Of a stretch of 64,000 nt of DNA, positions 45,253 to 53,253 are shown piece by piece. The notes under the pieces are model-generated. The model saw only the letters and a list, made by a program, of their open reading frames with translations, searched no databases and was not told where the DNA came from. The stretch comes from Pseudomonas sp. MAG733B (GTDB taxonomy: Bacteria; Pseudomonadota; Gammaproteobacteria; Pseudomonadales; Pseudomonadaceae): assembly GCF_036884845.1 (NCBI RefSeq), contig NZ_CP145732.1, forward strand, positions 186,001 to 250,000, read 5' to 3'. Each line of letters begins with the position of its first letter. The stretch's first letter is position 1. Position numbers and translations under genes: made by a program.

Positions 45253-46647
45253 TCAAACAGCGAAAATCTTGCCCGGGTTCATGATGCCGTTCGGGTCGAA
45301 CACCGCTTTGACGGCTTTCATGTACTCGATCTCAACCGGCGAACGGCTGTAGGTCAAGTAATCACGCTTGGTCATGCCCACGCCGTGTTCGGCGGAGATC
45401 GAACCGTTGTACTTCTCGACGGTTTCGAACACCCACTTGTTGACGGTCGCGCACTTGGCGAAGAACTCGTCCTTGCTCAGGTTATCCGGCTTGAGGATGT
45501 TCAAGTGCAGGTTGCCGTCGCCGATGTGGCCGAACCAGACAATTTCGAAGTCCGGGTAATGTTCGCCGACGATCGCGTCGATTTCCTTCAGGAACGCCGG
45601 GACTTTCGATACGGTGACCGAAATGTCGTTCTTGTACGGCGTCCAGTGGGAAATGGTTTCGGAGATGTATTCGCGCAGCTTCCAAAGGTTGTGCAACTGG
45701 GTTTCGCTCTGGCTCATCACGCCGTCCAGCACCCAGCCCTGCTCGACGCAGTGCTCGAAGGTTTCCAGGGCGTGGTTGGCCACTTCTTCGGTGGTCGCTT
45801 CGAATTCCAGCAGCGCGTAGAACGGGCAATCGGTTTCGAATGGCGCCGGGACGTCACCGCGGCCCATGACTTTGGCCAGGGCTTTGTCGGAGAAGAATTC
45901 GAAGGCAGTCAGGTCGAGCTTGCTCTGGAACGCGTGCAGCACCGGCATGATCGAGTCGAAATCGGTAGTGCCAAGGACCATTGCGGTGAGGTTTTTCGGT
46001 GCGCGATCCAGACGCATGGTCGCTTCAACCACGAAACCGAGGGTGCCCTCGGCGCCGATGAACAGCTGACGCATGTCGTAGCCGGTGGCGTTCTTGATCA
46101 AATCGCGGTTCAGTTCCAGCACGTCGCCCTTGCCGGTGACGACTTTCATGCCGGCAACCCAGTTGCGGGTCATGCCGTAGCGAATCACCTTGATCCCGCC
46201 GGCATTGGTGCCGATATTGCCGCCAATCTGGCTCGAACCGGACGAGGCAAAATCCACCGGGTAGTACAGACCTTTTTCTTCAGCGACGTTCTGCAATTGC
46301 TTGGTGACCACGCCCGGCTGACAAACGGCAGTACGGTCGGTGAGGTTCACGTCGAGGATCTGGTTCATGTAATCGAACGACACGACCACTTCACCGTTGG
46401 CCGCCACGGCCGCGGCAGACAAACCGGTACGGCCGCCGGACGGCACCAGCGCCACCTTGTGTTTGTTGGCCCACAGGACAATGGCTTGGACCTGCTCGGT
46501 GGTCTTTGGGAACACGATGGCGGTCGGCGCCGGGGCGAAATGCTTGGTCCAATCCTTACCGTAAGCATTCAGGGAGTCGGCATCGGTCAGCACCTTGCCA
46601 GGCTCAACCAGGGTCTTCAGCTCATCAATCAGGGCAGGATTGGTCAT
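45253..46647 (-). CDS. FAD-linked D-2-hydroxyglutarate dehydrogenase
   Basis: 464 residues from ATG 46647 (CGAGAG upstream). The N-terminal FAD-binding PCMH domain has VPSGGRTGLSAAAVA and SGSSQIGGNIGTNAGG. The C-terminal vanillyl-alcohol-oxidase-type domain has WFGHIGDGNLHLN and SISAEHGVGMTKRDYL, where the histidines of the metal site lie. Position next to serA matches the Pseudomonas D2HGDH gene (PA0317 in PAO1, as I recall). It oxidises D-2-hydroxyglutarate made by SerA back to 2-oxoglutarate. D-lactate dehydrogenase activity is the alternative. Confidence 0.88.
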   Translation of the reverse strand: MTNPALIDELKTLVEPGKVLTDADSLNAYGKDWTKHFAPAPTAIVFPKTTEQVQAIVLWANKHKVALVPSGGRTGLSAAAVAANGEVVVSFDYMNQILDVNLTDRTAVCQPGVVTKQLQNVAEEKGLYYPVDFASSGSSQIGGNIGTNAGGIKVIRYGMTRNWVAGMKVVTGKGDVLELNRDLIKNATGYDMRQLFIGAEGTLGFVVEATMRLDRAPKNLTAMVLGTTDFDSIMPVLHAFQSKLDLTAFEFFSDKALAKVMGRGDVPAPFETDCPFYALLEFEATTEEVANHALETFEHCVEQGWVLDGVMSQSETQLHNLWKLREYISETISHWTPYKNDISVTVSKVPAFLKEIDAIVGEHYPDFEIVWFGHIGDGNLHLNILKPDNLSKDEFFAKCATVNKWVFETVEKYNGSISAEHGVGMTKRDYLTYSRSPVEIEYMKAVKAVFDPNGIMNPGKIFAV

Positions 46648-46723
46648 CGACAGAACTCTCGAACAATTCATGGTCATCCTGAGAACGCTTCACGTCGCAG
46701 GAATGAGTGTTTAGCGGGGCGCC

Positions 46724-46759
46724 TATGCTAGCATATCGACCCCGCAGGATAGTGCCCAA
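46724..46759. promoter_or_regulatory. Candidate divergent promoters in the D2HGDH-serA gap
   Basis: A 12-bp palindrome TATGCTAGCATA (46724-46735) gives a TATGCT -10 box on each strand. On the minus strand a TTGGGC (46759-46754) lies 18 bp upstream of it, a reasonable promoter for the D2HGDH gene. For serA no good -35 is visible. Overlapping -10 boxes would make the two directions mutually exclusive. Confidence 0.45.
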
Positions 46760-46773
46760 CGGCTGTTCTGCGG

Positions 46774-46793
46774 CGACGGCTTTCTTGCCGTCG
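46774..46793 (+). promoter_or_regulatory. Hairpin in the serA leader
   Basis: CGACGGC-N6-GCCGTCG is a perfect 7-bp stem with loop TTTCTT, about 58 bp before the serA start. No T-tract follows, so it could be a leader structure or a protein site rather than a terminator. Confidence 0.4.
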
Positions 46794-46851
46794 GGGTCAG
46801 CGTCTGTTGACCATTTCCTGCCATTTTTCTCCGGGATACAGGTTTACGCAG

Positions 46852-48081
46852 ATGAGCAAGACTTCTCTCGATAAGAGCAAGATCAAGTTCCTTCTTCTCG
46901 AAGGCGTCCACCAATCGGCTGTCGACGTCCTCAAGGCGGCGGGCTACACCAGCATCGAGTACCTCACAGGTTCTCTGCCGGAAGCCCAGCTCAAGGAAAA
47001 GATCGCTGATGCTCACTTCATCGGCATTCGCTCCCGCACTCAACTGACCGAAGAGATCTTCGATCACGCGAAGAAACTGGTCGCTGTCGGCTGTTTCTGC
47101 ATCGGCACCAACCAGGTCGACCTGAGTGCTGCCCGCGAGCGCGGTATCGCCGTGTTCAACGCGCCGTACTCCAACACTCGTTCCGTTGCCGAGCTGGTGC
47201 TGGCCGAAGCGATCCTGTTGCTGCGCGGCATCCCTGAGAAGAACGCTTCCTGCCACCGTGGCGGCTGGATCAAGAGCGCGGCCAATTCCTTCGAAATCCG
47301 CGGCAAGAAGCTGGGCATCGTTGGTTATGGCTCGATCGGTACGCAACTGTCGGTCCTGGCTGAAGGCCTGGGCATGCAGGTGTACTTCTACGACACCATC
47401 ACCAAGTTGCCACTGGGCAACGCCACTCAGGTAGGCAACCTGCACGAGCTGCTGGCGATGTCCGACATCGTTTCGCTGCACGTTCCGGAAACCGCCGCCA
47501 CCCAGTGGATGATGGGCGAGAAGGAAATCCGCGCCATCAAGAAAGGCGGCATCCTGATCAACGCCGCACGCGGCACCGTGGTCGAACTGGACCACCTGGC
47601 CGCCGCCATCAAGGACAAACACCTGATCGGCGCAGCGATCGACGTATTCCCGGTGGAGCCTCGCTCCAACGAAGAAGAGTTCGAAAGCCCGCTGCGTGGC
47701 CTGGACAACGTGATCCTGACCCCGCACATCGGCGGTTCCACTGCCGAGGCGCAAGCCAACATCGGTCTTGAAGTGGCTGAGAAACTGGTCAAGTACAGCG
47801 ACAACGGTACTTCGGTATCGTCCGTGAACTTCCCGGAAGTGGCCCTGCCGGCTCACCCTGGCAAGCACCGCCTGCTGCACATCCACGAAAACATTCCGGG
47901 CGTACTCAGCGAGATCAACAAGGTCTTCGCCGAAAACGGCATCAACATCTCCGGTCAGTTCCTGCAGACCAACGAGAAAGTCGGCTACGTGGTGATCGAC
48001 GTCGACGCCGAGTACTCGGACCTGGCGCAAGAGAAGCTGCAACACGTCAACGGCACCATCCGTAGCCGCGTGTTGTTCTGA
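46852..48081 (+). CDS. serA: D-3-phosphoglycerate dehydrogenase
   Basis: 409 residues, matching E. coli SerA (410). The NAD-binding fold has GKKLGIVGYGSIGTQLSVL. The catalytic Arg, Glu and His lie in INAARGTVV, VEPRSNEEEF and ILTPHIGGST. A C-terminal ACT domain (~335-409, HENIPGVLSEINKVF) is the serine-feedback site. It starts serine synthesis, and in pseudomonads also reduces 2-oxoglutarate to D-2-hydroxyglutarate to help drive the reaction, which the divergent neighbour would reverse. A strong terminator follows. Confidence 0.97.
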   Translation: MSKTSLDKSKIKFLLLEGVHQSAVDVLKAAGYTSIEYLTGSLPEAQLKEKIADAHFIGIRSRTQLTEEIFDHAKKLVAVGCFCIGTNQVDLSAARERGIAVFNAPYSNTRSVAELVLAEAILLLRGIPEKNASCHRGGWIKSAANSFEIRGKKLGIVGYGSIGTQLSVLAEGLGMQVYFYDTITKLPLGNATQVGNLHELLAMSDIVSLHVPETAATQWMMGEKEIRAIKKGGILINAARGTVVELDHLAAAIKDKHLIGAAIDVFPVEPRSNEEEFESPLRGLDNVILTPHIGGSTAEAQANIGLEVAEKLVKYSDNGTSVSSVNFPEVALPAHPGKHRLLHIHENIPGVLSEINKVFAENGINISGQFLQTNEKVGYVVIDVDAEYSDLAQEKLQHVNGTIRSRVLF

Positions 48082-48097
48082 TAGCGACTTGAGCGAC

Positions 48098-48128
48098 AAA
48101 AAAAGGGAGCTTTCGAGCTCCCTTTTTT
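48098..48128. terminator. Bidirectional terminator between serA and the DUF4399 gene
   Basis: The stem AAAAAAGGGAGCT / AGCTCCCTTTTTT with loop TTCG lies between two convergent genes. A-run on one side and T-run on the other make it functional in both directions. Confidence 0.93.
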
Positions 48129-48144
48129 CATGCGCGCTGCCAGC

Positions 48145-48570
48145 TTATTTGACGTTGACGGTGATTTTTTCCGACACGATCGGTGGATCGAAGGCCATGT
48201 GGTTCTTGTCGCCCAACTCCAGTTGCAAGGTGTGCTCACCGGGTGTCAGCGTCACCTCGGTTTCGGTTTGTGCCTTGCCGAAATGCACGTGATTAGCGTC
48301 TACGGGAATCACCTGCCCCGCAGCCACTATCTCTGTGGCGTCGATCAGCAAATGGTGGTGACCGGTGTTCTTGGTGGCGTCGCCCGCTGGCGCCAGCGCA
48401 ATGTTCTCGACAGCGAACTTGACCCTGAAGGTTTGCGGAACAGTCCCACCGTCTTTAGGAGACACGATGGACACTTCAGCGCCCTTGGGAGCTGGCGTCG
48501 CCGCACTGGCCAGCACCGAAACACCCATCAACAGGCCAGCCAAAGCAGCACGTGACATAAAGGTTTTCAT
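48145..48570 (-). CDS. DUF4399 periplasmic protein
   Basis: 141 residues with a signal peptide (~1-23, ending ASAATPA). The mature domain holds VSIVSPKDGGTVPQTFRVKF, a histidine-rich KNTGHHHLLID and VIPVDANHVHFGKAQTE, typical of DUF4399. The clustered histidines suggest metal binding but no ligand is established. It is divergent from the binding-protein gene at 48706, and the gap contains two inverted repeats. Confidence 0.85.
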   Translation of the reverse strand: MKTFMSRAALAGLLMGVSVLASAATPAPKGAEVSIVSPKDGGTVPQTFRVKFAVENIALAPAGDATKNTGHHHLLIDATEIVAAGQVIPVDANHVHFGKAQTETEVTLTPGEHTLQLELGDKNHMAFDPPIVSEKITVNVK

Positions 48571-48602
48571 TCTCTTCTCCAGTTTTTCCGTAAAATTCGC
48601 GT

Positions 48603-48649
48603 GACCATCACAACTTCATGGTCAATCGTTGTCGAAGGCACTCGACAAC
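48603..48649. promoter_or_regulatory. Two inverted repeats in the DUF4399 / binding-protein divergent gap
   Basis: GACCAT-N9-ATGGTC (48603-48623) and the perfect GTTGTCGA-N6-TCGACAAC (48628-48649) sit side by side in the 135-bp gap between two divergent genes. The second, 8-6-8, is operator-like. No adjacent gene encodes a regulator. Confidence 0.5.
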
Positions 48650-48705
48650 CATAGCAAAGCGAGCCTGAATCAGAGGGTCGCGATAAAAAATTCAAAGGAG
48701 TGACC

Positions 48706-49290
48706 ATGCGCTTTCTGCCTGGCCTGATCTGCCTGCTACCCCTTTTGAGCCCTTTGGCTCATGCCGAACTGATTGACGACGTGAACGACCGTGGCGAGTT
48801 GCGCATTGCCCTGGAGGCTAATACACCTCCATTCAACTTCAAGGAAGACGACAAACTCGCGGGCTTTGAAGTCGAACTGGGTCAAATGCTCGCCAACGAA
48901 CTCGATGTGCGCGCCGACTTCGTCGTCACCGACGCCAGCGATCTGCTCAATGGCGTCGAAAGCGGCAAGTACGACATCGCCATCAACCACATTACAGAGA
49001 CCCCGGCGCTCACGGATCGTTTCGACTTCAGCGAGCCCTACATCAAGACCAATGCGCAATTGATCGCGCAGAAAGATGCGCCGCAATCCATCCTGCTGGT
49101 GCAGTCGCTGACGGAAGAAAAACCCAAAGCCAACCCAGCGGTGAGCCTGGCGATTCCGTTTCAGAAGGGTAACCCGGCGTTTCATGCCAGCCTGGAAAAC
49201 GCGTTGCAGCGGATCAAGGCCGATGGCCGACTGGCGGCGCTGGAGGAGAAGTGGTTTGGGGCGGAATCGGGGGCGGTGCCCAAGCCTTAA
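48706..49290 (+). CDS. Short periplasmic amino-acid-binding-type protein (SBP family 3)
   Basis: 194 residues from ATG 48706, with AAAGGAG at the right distance. A signal peptide (~1-21) is followed by a family-3 solute-binding fold: LIDDVNDRGELRIALEANTP, GFEVELGQMLANEL, YDIAINHITETPALTDRFDFSEPY. The usual protein is ~230-250 residues, so this one is somewhat short in the middle lobe; the segment after KTNAQLIAQKDAP jumps quickly to the C-terminal lobe. No permease or ATPase is adjacent, so it may be an orphan binding protein or a sensor. PAO1 has a similar gene near serA. Confidence 0.8.
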   Translation: MRFLPGLICLLPLLSPLAHAELIDDVNDRGELRIALEANTPPFNFKEDDKLAGFEVELGQMLANELDVRADFVVTDASDLLNGVESGKYDIAINHITETPALTDRFDFSEPYIKTNAQLIAQKDAPQSILLVQSLTEEKPKANPAVSLAIPFQKGNPAFHASLENALQRIKADGRLAALEEKWFGAESGAVPKP

Positions 49291-49307
49291 CGGCGACAAG
49301 AATCGAA

Positions 49308-49397
49308 TGTGGGAGCGGGCTTGCTCGCGAAGGCATTGTGTCAGTCGACAAACCCGTTGCCTGATACGCCGCCTTCGCGAGCAAGCCCGCTCCCACA
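49308..49397. repeat. REP-type inverted pair (GGGAGCGGGCTTGCTCGCGAA class)
   Basis: TGTGGGAGCGGGCTTGCTCG and CGAGCAAGCCCGCTCCCACA are perfect complements with ~45 bp between. It lies between the convergent binding-protein and DUF523 genes. Confidence 0.9.
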
Positions 49398-49415
49398 ATG
49401 GTTTTGTATGAGGTT

Positions 49416-49901
49416 TTAATCGAGTGCTGCCAGCACCTGCGCCGCTTCCGCCAGCTCCAGCTCACTGAACACCAACACCCCATGGCGCTTGAGCAACGCT
49501 GCCGTCACCCCTTCGCCACTGACCTTCACCCCACTGAACGTACCGTCATACGTCAGCAGGTTGCCGCACGACGGGCTATTGGCCTTGAGGATGGCGATGC
49601 GGATGCCGTGTTGTTGTACCAACTCCAGCGCTTGATAAGCCCCGGACAGAAATTGCGCACTGACGTCCTCGCCCTCGGTGGTGATCACCGACGCATGACC
49701 TTCAAGCACTTCGCTGCCCTGCCCGCCAGGAATCTCCGCAGCCGCCCGTGGAGTCGGCAAGCCTCCGGCGACTTCCGGGCACAGCGGCACGACCCGACCT
49801 TCGTCGAGCCACGCCTGAAGCTGATCGAACGGCCCACTGGCACCACCGTCGTAACGAACGCGGTGACCCAACAGGCAGCGGCTTACCAATATCTTCTGCA
49901 T
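49416..49901 (-). CDS. DUF523 family protein
   Basis: 161 residues. It begins MQKILVSRCLLGHRVRYDG, the conserved DUF523 opening with a Cys, and continues with PLCPEVAGGLPTPR and ILKANSPSCGN, giving three conserved cysteines that could bind a metal or an iron-sulfur cluster. Function unknown; some homologues are linked to a 2-thiouracil desulfurase (TudS) that carries a [4Fe-4S] cluster, and this sequence fits that architecture. It follows the 2OG-oxygenase gene by two bases, so the two are co-transcribed. Confidence 0.8.
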   Translation of the reverse strand: MQKILVSRCLLGHRVRYDGGASGPFDQLQAWLDEGRVVPLCPEVAGGLPTPRAAAEIPGGQGSEVLEGHASVITTEGEDVSAQFLSGAYQALELVQQHGIRIAILKANSPSCGNLLTYDGTFSGVKVSGEGVTAALLKRHGVLVFSELELAEAAQVLAALD

Positions 49902-49903
49902 GA

Positions 49904-50536
49904 TCAGAACGGCTCGTTGCCCCGGCGCCGAAACCAGCCGGTCAACGACAGGCGTTCCCGGGTCGCGGGCAGGACTTCATGGGGAACCTCACCTGACAGG
50001 AACACCACCAGGCAGCCACCGGTTGGCACCACATCGTATTCCGCGTTTTCACCCAGGTACATGCGCAACTGGCCGCCATGCTCGGGAAGCCAGGCGTCGT
50101 TGAGATAGACCACCGCCGATACCATCCGCTTGTCGTCATCCCGGAAGCGATCGACGTGCTTGAGGTAGAACGCGCCGGGCGGGTACATCGCGAAATGGCT
50201 TTCGAAATCTTCCAGCCCCAGGAACAGACCGCGGTTCATCGCCTCGCGCAGGCTGTCCATCAACCGCAGATAACTGTCGCACGCCTCGGCCTGACCAGGT
50301 TCTATCCACTGGATGTGATCACCGCGAATCCCCTCGCGGATCTCCGAGGAAGGCCCACGCCCCACCGCTGCCGGGGCCAATTCACCCTTGGCGGCACGTT
50401 TACGGCACTCGGCCGCCAGTGCTCGGGTCAGATCCAGAGGCAGGAAAATATTCTGCTGCGACCAGCCGTTGGCAGCGAGGTCGTCGACGATTCGTAACAG
50501 CAGCGGGTGATCAGAAGGTATTTGCATGGCGCGCAT
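49904..50536 (-). CDS. 2-oxoglutarate/Fe(II)-dependent oxygenase
   Basis: 210 residues from ATG 50536 (CGGAA upstream); ATG 50527 would shorten it by three. The iron facial triad is visible: KHVDRFRDDD (His, then Asp), and a distal His in VPHEVLPA with an Arg (TRERLSLTGWF) that would hold 2-oxoglutarate. The fold resembles prolyl-4-hydroxylase/PiuC-type oxygenases. The substrate is unknown. It precedes DUF523 by two bases and is divergent from the DUF2059 gene. Confidence 0.85.
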   Translation of the reverse strand: MRAMQIPSDHPLLLRIVDDLAANGWSQQNIFLPLDLTRALAAECRKRAAKGELAPAAVGRGPSSEIREGIRGDHIQWIEPGQAEACDSYLRLMDSLREAMNRGLFLGLEDFESHFAMYPPGAFYLKHVDRFRDDDKRMVSAVVYLNDAWLPEHGGQLRMYLGENAEYDVVPTGGCLVVFLSGEVPHEVLPATRERLSLTGWFRRRGNEPF

Positions 50537-50644
50537 AGTATTCCGGCGCCTGAAAATCCGACAGAGCCACGCAGCGGGTTGATACGAATTCTCGACAAGA
50601 CCTTATGCCACACGGAGAATAGTCGCCTGCTGACAGGAGTCCCT

Positions 50645-51397
50645 ATGCGCCGTTTGCTTTTCTCCCTGCTGATGTTCTGCGTTTTGCCCGCCTGGGCAGA
50701 CGGCCACGACCAGTTGTACAAGGTCGCCGGCTGGCCGGAACAACGCGCGCATTTCAGCGACGCCCTCTCGGCTGCGCAGCAACGCTACCAAAGCAGCTTG
50801 CCGCCGGCGGTATTCCAGGCCCTGGTCAACAACAGCAACCAGCGGTTTGAACCCAAGGCTGTCGACCAGCGCGCCGAAGCGCAATTGCGCAAGAACCTCA
50901 CCGATCCGAAGCCCGCACTGGCGTTCTTTCAATCCCCGCTGGGCAAGAAAGTCGTCGCCGCCGAACTGCTCGCCACCCGTCGCGATCAATTGGCGAAAAA
51001 CGCCAAGGGCTTGCCGAAGACGCAGGCCAGCGACAGCCGCTTGCTGATCATCGGCCACCTGGCCCAGGCGCTGCCCGCGCGCGAGGCCGGGGCGGAAGTC
51101 AGTCTGGCGATTGCCGGTGTCGCGGCCGACAGCCTGAGCTCGATGATCCCCGGCCTGCTCGGCGCAGGTCAGGCGCAAGGCATGTTGAATGGGCAACGGC
51201 AGCGCTTGATGGACCAGATCGGCAGCGACCTGAACAACACGCTGCTGTATGTCTATCGCGACCTGTCGGATGAAGAGCTGGAAGAATTCGCCACGTTTGC
51301 CGAATCGACTGAAGGCAAGGCGTATTACCAGGCGGCGCTGGCGGCGATCAAGGCGGGGCTGGCGGTGGGGCAGAATCCTTCGAATCTCAGCCAGTGA
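50645..51397 (+). CDS. DUF2059 periplasmic protein
   Basis: 250 residues from ATG 50645, with ACAGGAG eight bases upstream. A signal peptide (~1-18, LLMFCVLPAWA) is followed by an all-helical domain; the C-terminal DLSDEELEEFATFAESTEGKA block is the DUF2059 signature. No function is established. It is divergent from the 2OG-oxygenase gene (108 bp) and ends at a REP pair. Confidence 0.82.
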   Translation: MRRLLFSLLMFCVLPAWADGHDQLYKVAGWPEQRAHFSDALSAAQQRYQSSLPPAVFQALVNNSNQRFEPKAVDQRAEAQLRKNLTDPKPALAFFQSPLGKKVVAAELLATRRDQLAKNAKGLPKTQASDSRLLIIGHLAQALPAREAGAEVSLAIAGVAADSLSSMIPGLLGAGQAQGMLNGQRQRLMDQIGSDLNNTLLYVYRDLSDEELEEFATFAESTEGKAYYQAALAAIKAGLAVGQNPSNLSQ

Positions 51398-51417
51398 TCT
51401 CTGGCGCCTGAAAGTCC

Positions 51418-51504
51418 GCCTTCGCGAGCAAGCCCGCTCCCACATTAGACCGCGTTAGTCTGAGCAACTCGGTCCACTGTGGGAGCGGGCTTGCTCGCGA
51501 AGGG
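51418..51504. repeat. REP-type inverted pair (TTCGCGAGCAAGCCCGCTCCC class)
   Basis: The left arm CCTTCGCGAGCAAGCCCGCT and right arm AGCGGGCTTGCTCGCGAAGG are perfect complements around ~45 bp, between the convergent DUF2059 and hydrolase genes. Confidence 0.9.
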
Positions 51505-51514
51505 GCCAGTATTG

Positions 51515-52465
51515 TCACTGAGCATTCCTGCCCTTGATCCGCTTGCTCAAAAACCCGAAATACTCCCCCCGCAACACCAGCGCCTCATTCGCCAAATGAT
51601 GCCGTGCCTCGGGCAGCATCAACACCTGCGGCCGATCGAACTTCGCCCGCAACACCTCAAGGTTGTGCTGCCAATCCACCGTCATGTCGGCCTGCCCCTG
51701 CACAATCAATGGTCGCCGGGTGCTGACCGGTGCGGCTTCGACACGCTTGATCCATTGCGCCAATGCCCCCACCCACGCCGTCGGCAGGCGCAGCGGCTGC
51801 AACGGATCGGCTTGCAGGAACGGCAGGAAGGCCGGGTCGTTGGAGTTCTCGCTGAAGCGCCGGGCAATCGCTTTGACGAACGGCTTGAGCAGGTAATAAC
51901 TGAAATGCGACCAGCCCCAGGCCCGCGGCCGCACCAAAGGCGCCAGCAGAATCACCTGGCCCTGGGCCGGACTGCTCGCCCCCGCATTCAACACATGATC
52001 GATCACGATCGCCCCACCGGTGCTCTGCCCGCACAGATGCCACGGTTGCGGCAGGTCAAGGGACTGCGCTTCGGCAAACAGTCCCTGCAAGGTGTCCTGA
52101 TACTCGGCGAAGTCCTTGATACTCGCCCGCTCGCCGCTGGACAGACCGTGCCCCGGCAGGTCGCAAGCAATCACCGCAAACCCCTGATCGAGCGCCCACT
52201 CGATCACATGCCGGTAGAGCCCGGTGTGATCGTAGAAACCGTGGAACACGAACAGCGTCGCCTTCGCTTGCACCGGCCACCAGACCTGGCTGACCAACTC
52301 GTAGCCATCAATCTGAAAACGCCCCAGCCCACTGCGGACATGGCGCGAGGAAAAATCCAGACCGTAGAACCGCTGATACGCCTGCGCCTCCGCTGACAAC
52401 GGCTGTCCCTCGGCCAATGGCCGCAGGCTGGCGCGCAGATGATCAGGGTCGAAAGTCGCAGACAT
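51515..52465 (-). CDS. Monoacylglycerol-lipase-like alpha/beta hydrolase (serine aminopeptidase S33 family)
   Basis: 316 residues from ATG 52465; the longer open frame to 52528 has no family content. The oxyanion loop FHGFYDHTG is at ~74-82, the CDLPGHGLSSG turn at ~101-111, the nucleophile elbow GQSTGG holds Ser ~148, and the C-terminal histidine is in PEARHHLANEA. There is no signal peptide. Likely substrates are lipid esters; specificity cannot be read from sequence. It is divergent from the DUF6436 gene (95 bp). Confidence 0.86.
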   Translation of the reverse strand: MSATFDPDHLRASLRPLAEGQPLSAEAQAYQRFYGLDFSSRHVRSGLGRFQIDGYELVSQVWWPVQAKATLFVFHGFYDHTGLYRHVIEWALDQGFAVIACDLPGHGLSSGERASIKDFAEYQDTLQGLFAEAQSLDLPQPWHLCGQSTGGAIVIDHVLNAGASSPAQGQVILLAPLVRPRAWGWSHFSYYLLKPFVKAIARRFSENSNDPAFLPFLQADPLQPLRLPTAWVGALAQWIKRVEAAPVSTRRPLIVQGQADMTVDWQHNLEVLRAKFDRPQVLMLPEARHHLANEALVLRGEYFGFLSKRIKGRNAQ

Positions 52466-52560
52466 GGACGATTCCAGACACGAAACAGAGTTTATGGATC
52501 TGCGATATTCATCTGTCGCGGCAAGCATGGCAAGCTAGCCGACCTTCGAGGATTGACCCT

Positions 52561-53142
52561 ATGCGCTCGCCCGTTCGTGCCACCGTGTTTATCAGCCTGC
52601 TCGCTCTGTTGTGCGCCGGCGTGTTGTGGGCGGCTTACGATTGGTTTCAGGGACGCTACCTGCGCGCATTCAGCGAGCACACGGCCGTGTTCTCCGGTGA
52701 TCCACTGCGCCTGCCCGATACGCTTGCCGGCCCCGGCGCCATTCGCCTCGTGCACTTCTGGGACCCGGCCTGTCCGTGCAATGTCGGCAATCAGCAGCAC
52801 CTCAGCGAACTGGTCGAGCAGTATGGTCCGCAAGGTGTCGAGTTCTACTCCGTGCAAAAGCCCGGCAGCCACGGTCAGTTGCCGAGCACCTTGAGCAACC
52901 TGAAAACCATCACGGTCCTGCCCGGTTCCGAGCAAATCCCCGCCAGCCCCGCCGTGGCGATCTGGGATCGCAGCGGCAAACTGGCGTACTTCGGCCCGTA
53001 CAGCGAAGGTCTGACCTGCAATTCCAGTAACAGTTTTATCGAGCCGATCCTGCAAGCGCTGAACCAGGGCCGCCCGGTGAGTGCCACGCACACACTGGCG
53101 GTGGGTTGTTACTGCCCGTGGCCAGTCGATACGTCGAAGTAG
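52561..53142 (+). CDS. DUF6436 thioredoxin-like membrane-anchored protein
   Basis: 193 residues from ATG 52561 (CGAGG upstream). An N-terminal signal anchor (~8-30) is followed by a thioredoxin-fold domain in which HFWDPACPCNVGNQQHL carries a CPC-type motif (Cys-Pro-Cys) at the position of the thioredoxin CxxC. A C-terminal GCYCPW adds two cysteines. It probably faces the periplasm. A redox role is plausible but the non-standard motif leaves function open. The acylase gene starts 111 bp downstream on the same strand. Confidence 0.72.
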   Translation: MRSPVRATVFISLLALLCAGVLWAAYDWFQGRYLRAFSEHTAVFSGDPLRLPDTLAGPGAIRLVHFWDPACPCNVGNQQHLSELVEQYGPQGVEFYSVQKPGSHGQLPSTLSNLKTITVLPGSEQIPASPAVAIWDRSGKLAYFGPYSEGLTCNSSNSFIEPILQALNQGRPVSATHTLAVGCYCPWPVDTSK

Positions 53143-53253
53143 GGAAAAACGCGGCAATACGAATCCCTCCTACGGGCGATGGGCCAATTGGGTGAGCCGT
53201 GTTAAACAGTGGCACCAGGGAACTGCTGCCACTCATAACAACAAGGAGTCACC

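Noticed and set aside
45232..46731. 499-residue plus-strand open frame opposite the D-2-hydroxyglutarate dehydrogenase gene
   Set aside because: It is the reverse frame of a complete FAD enzyme with no independent features.
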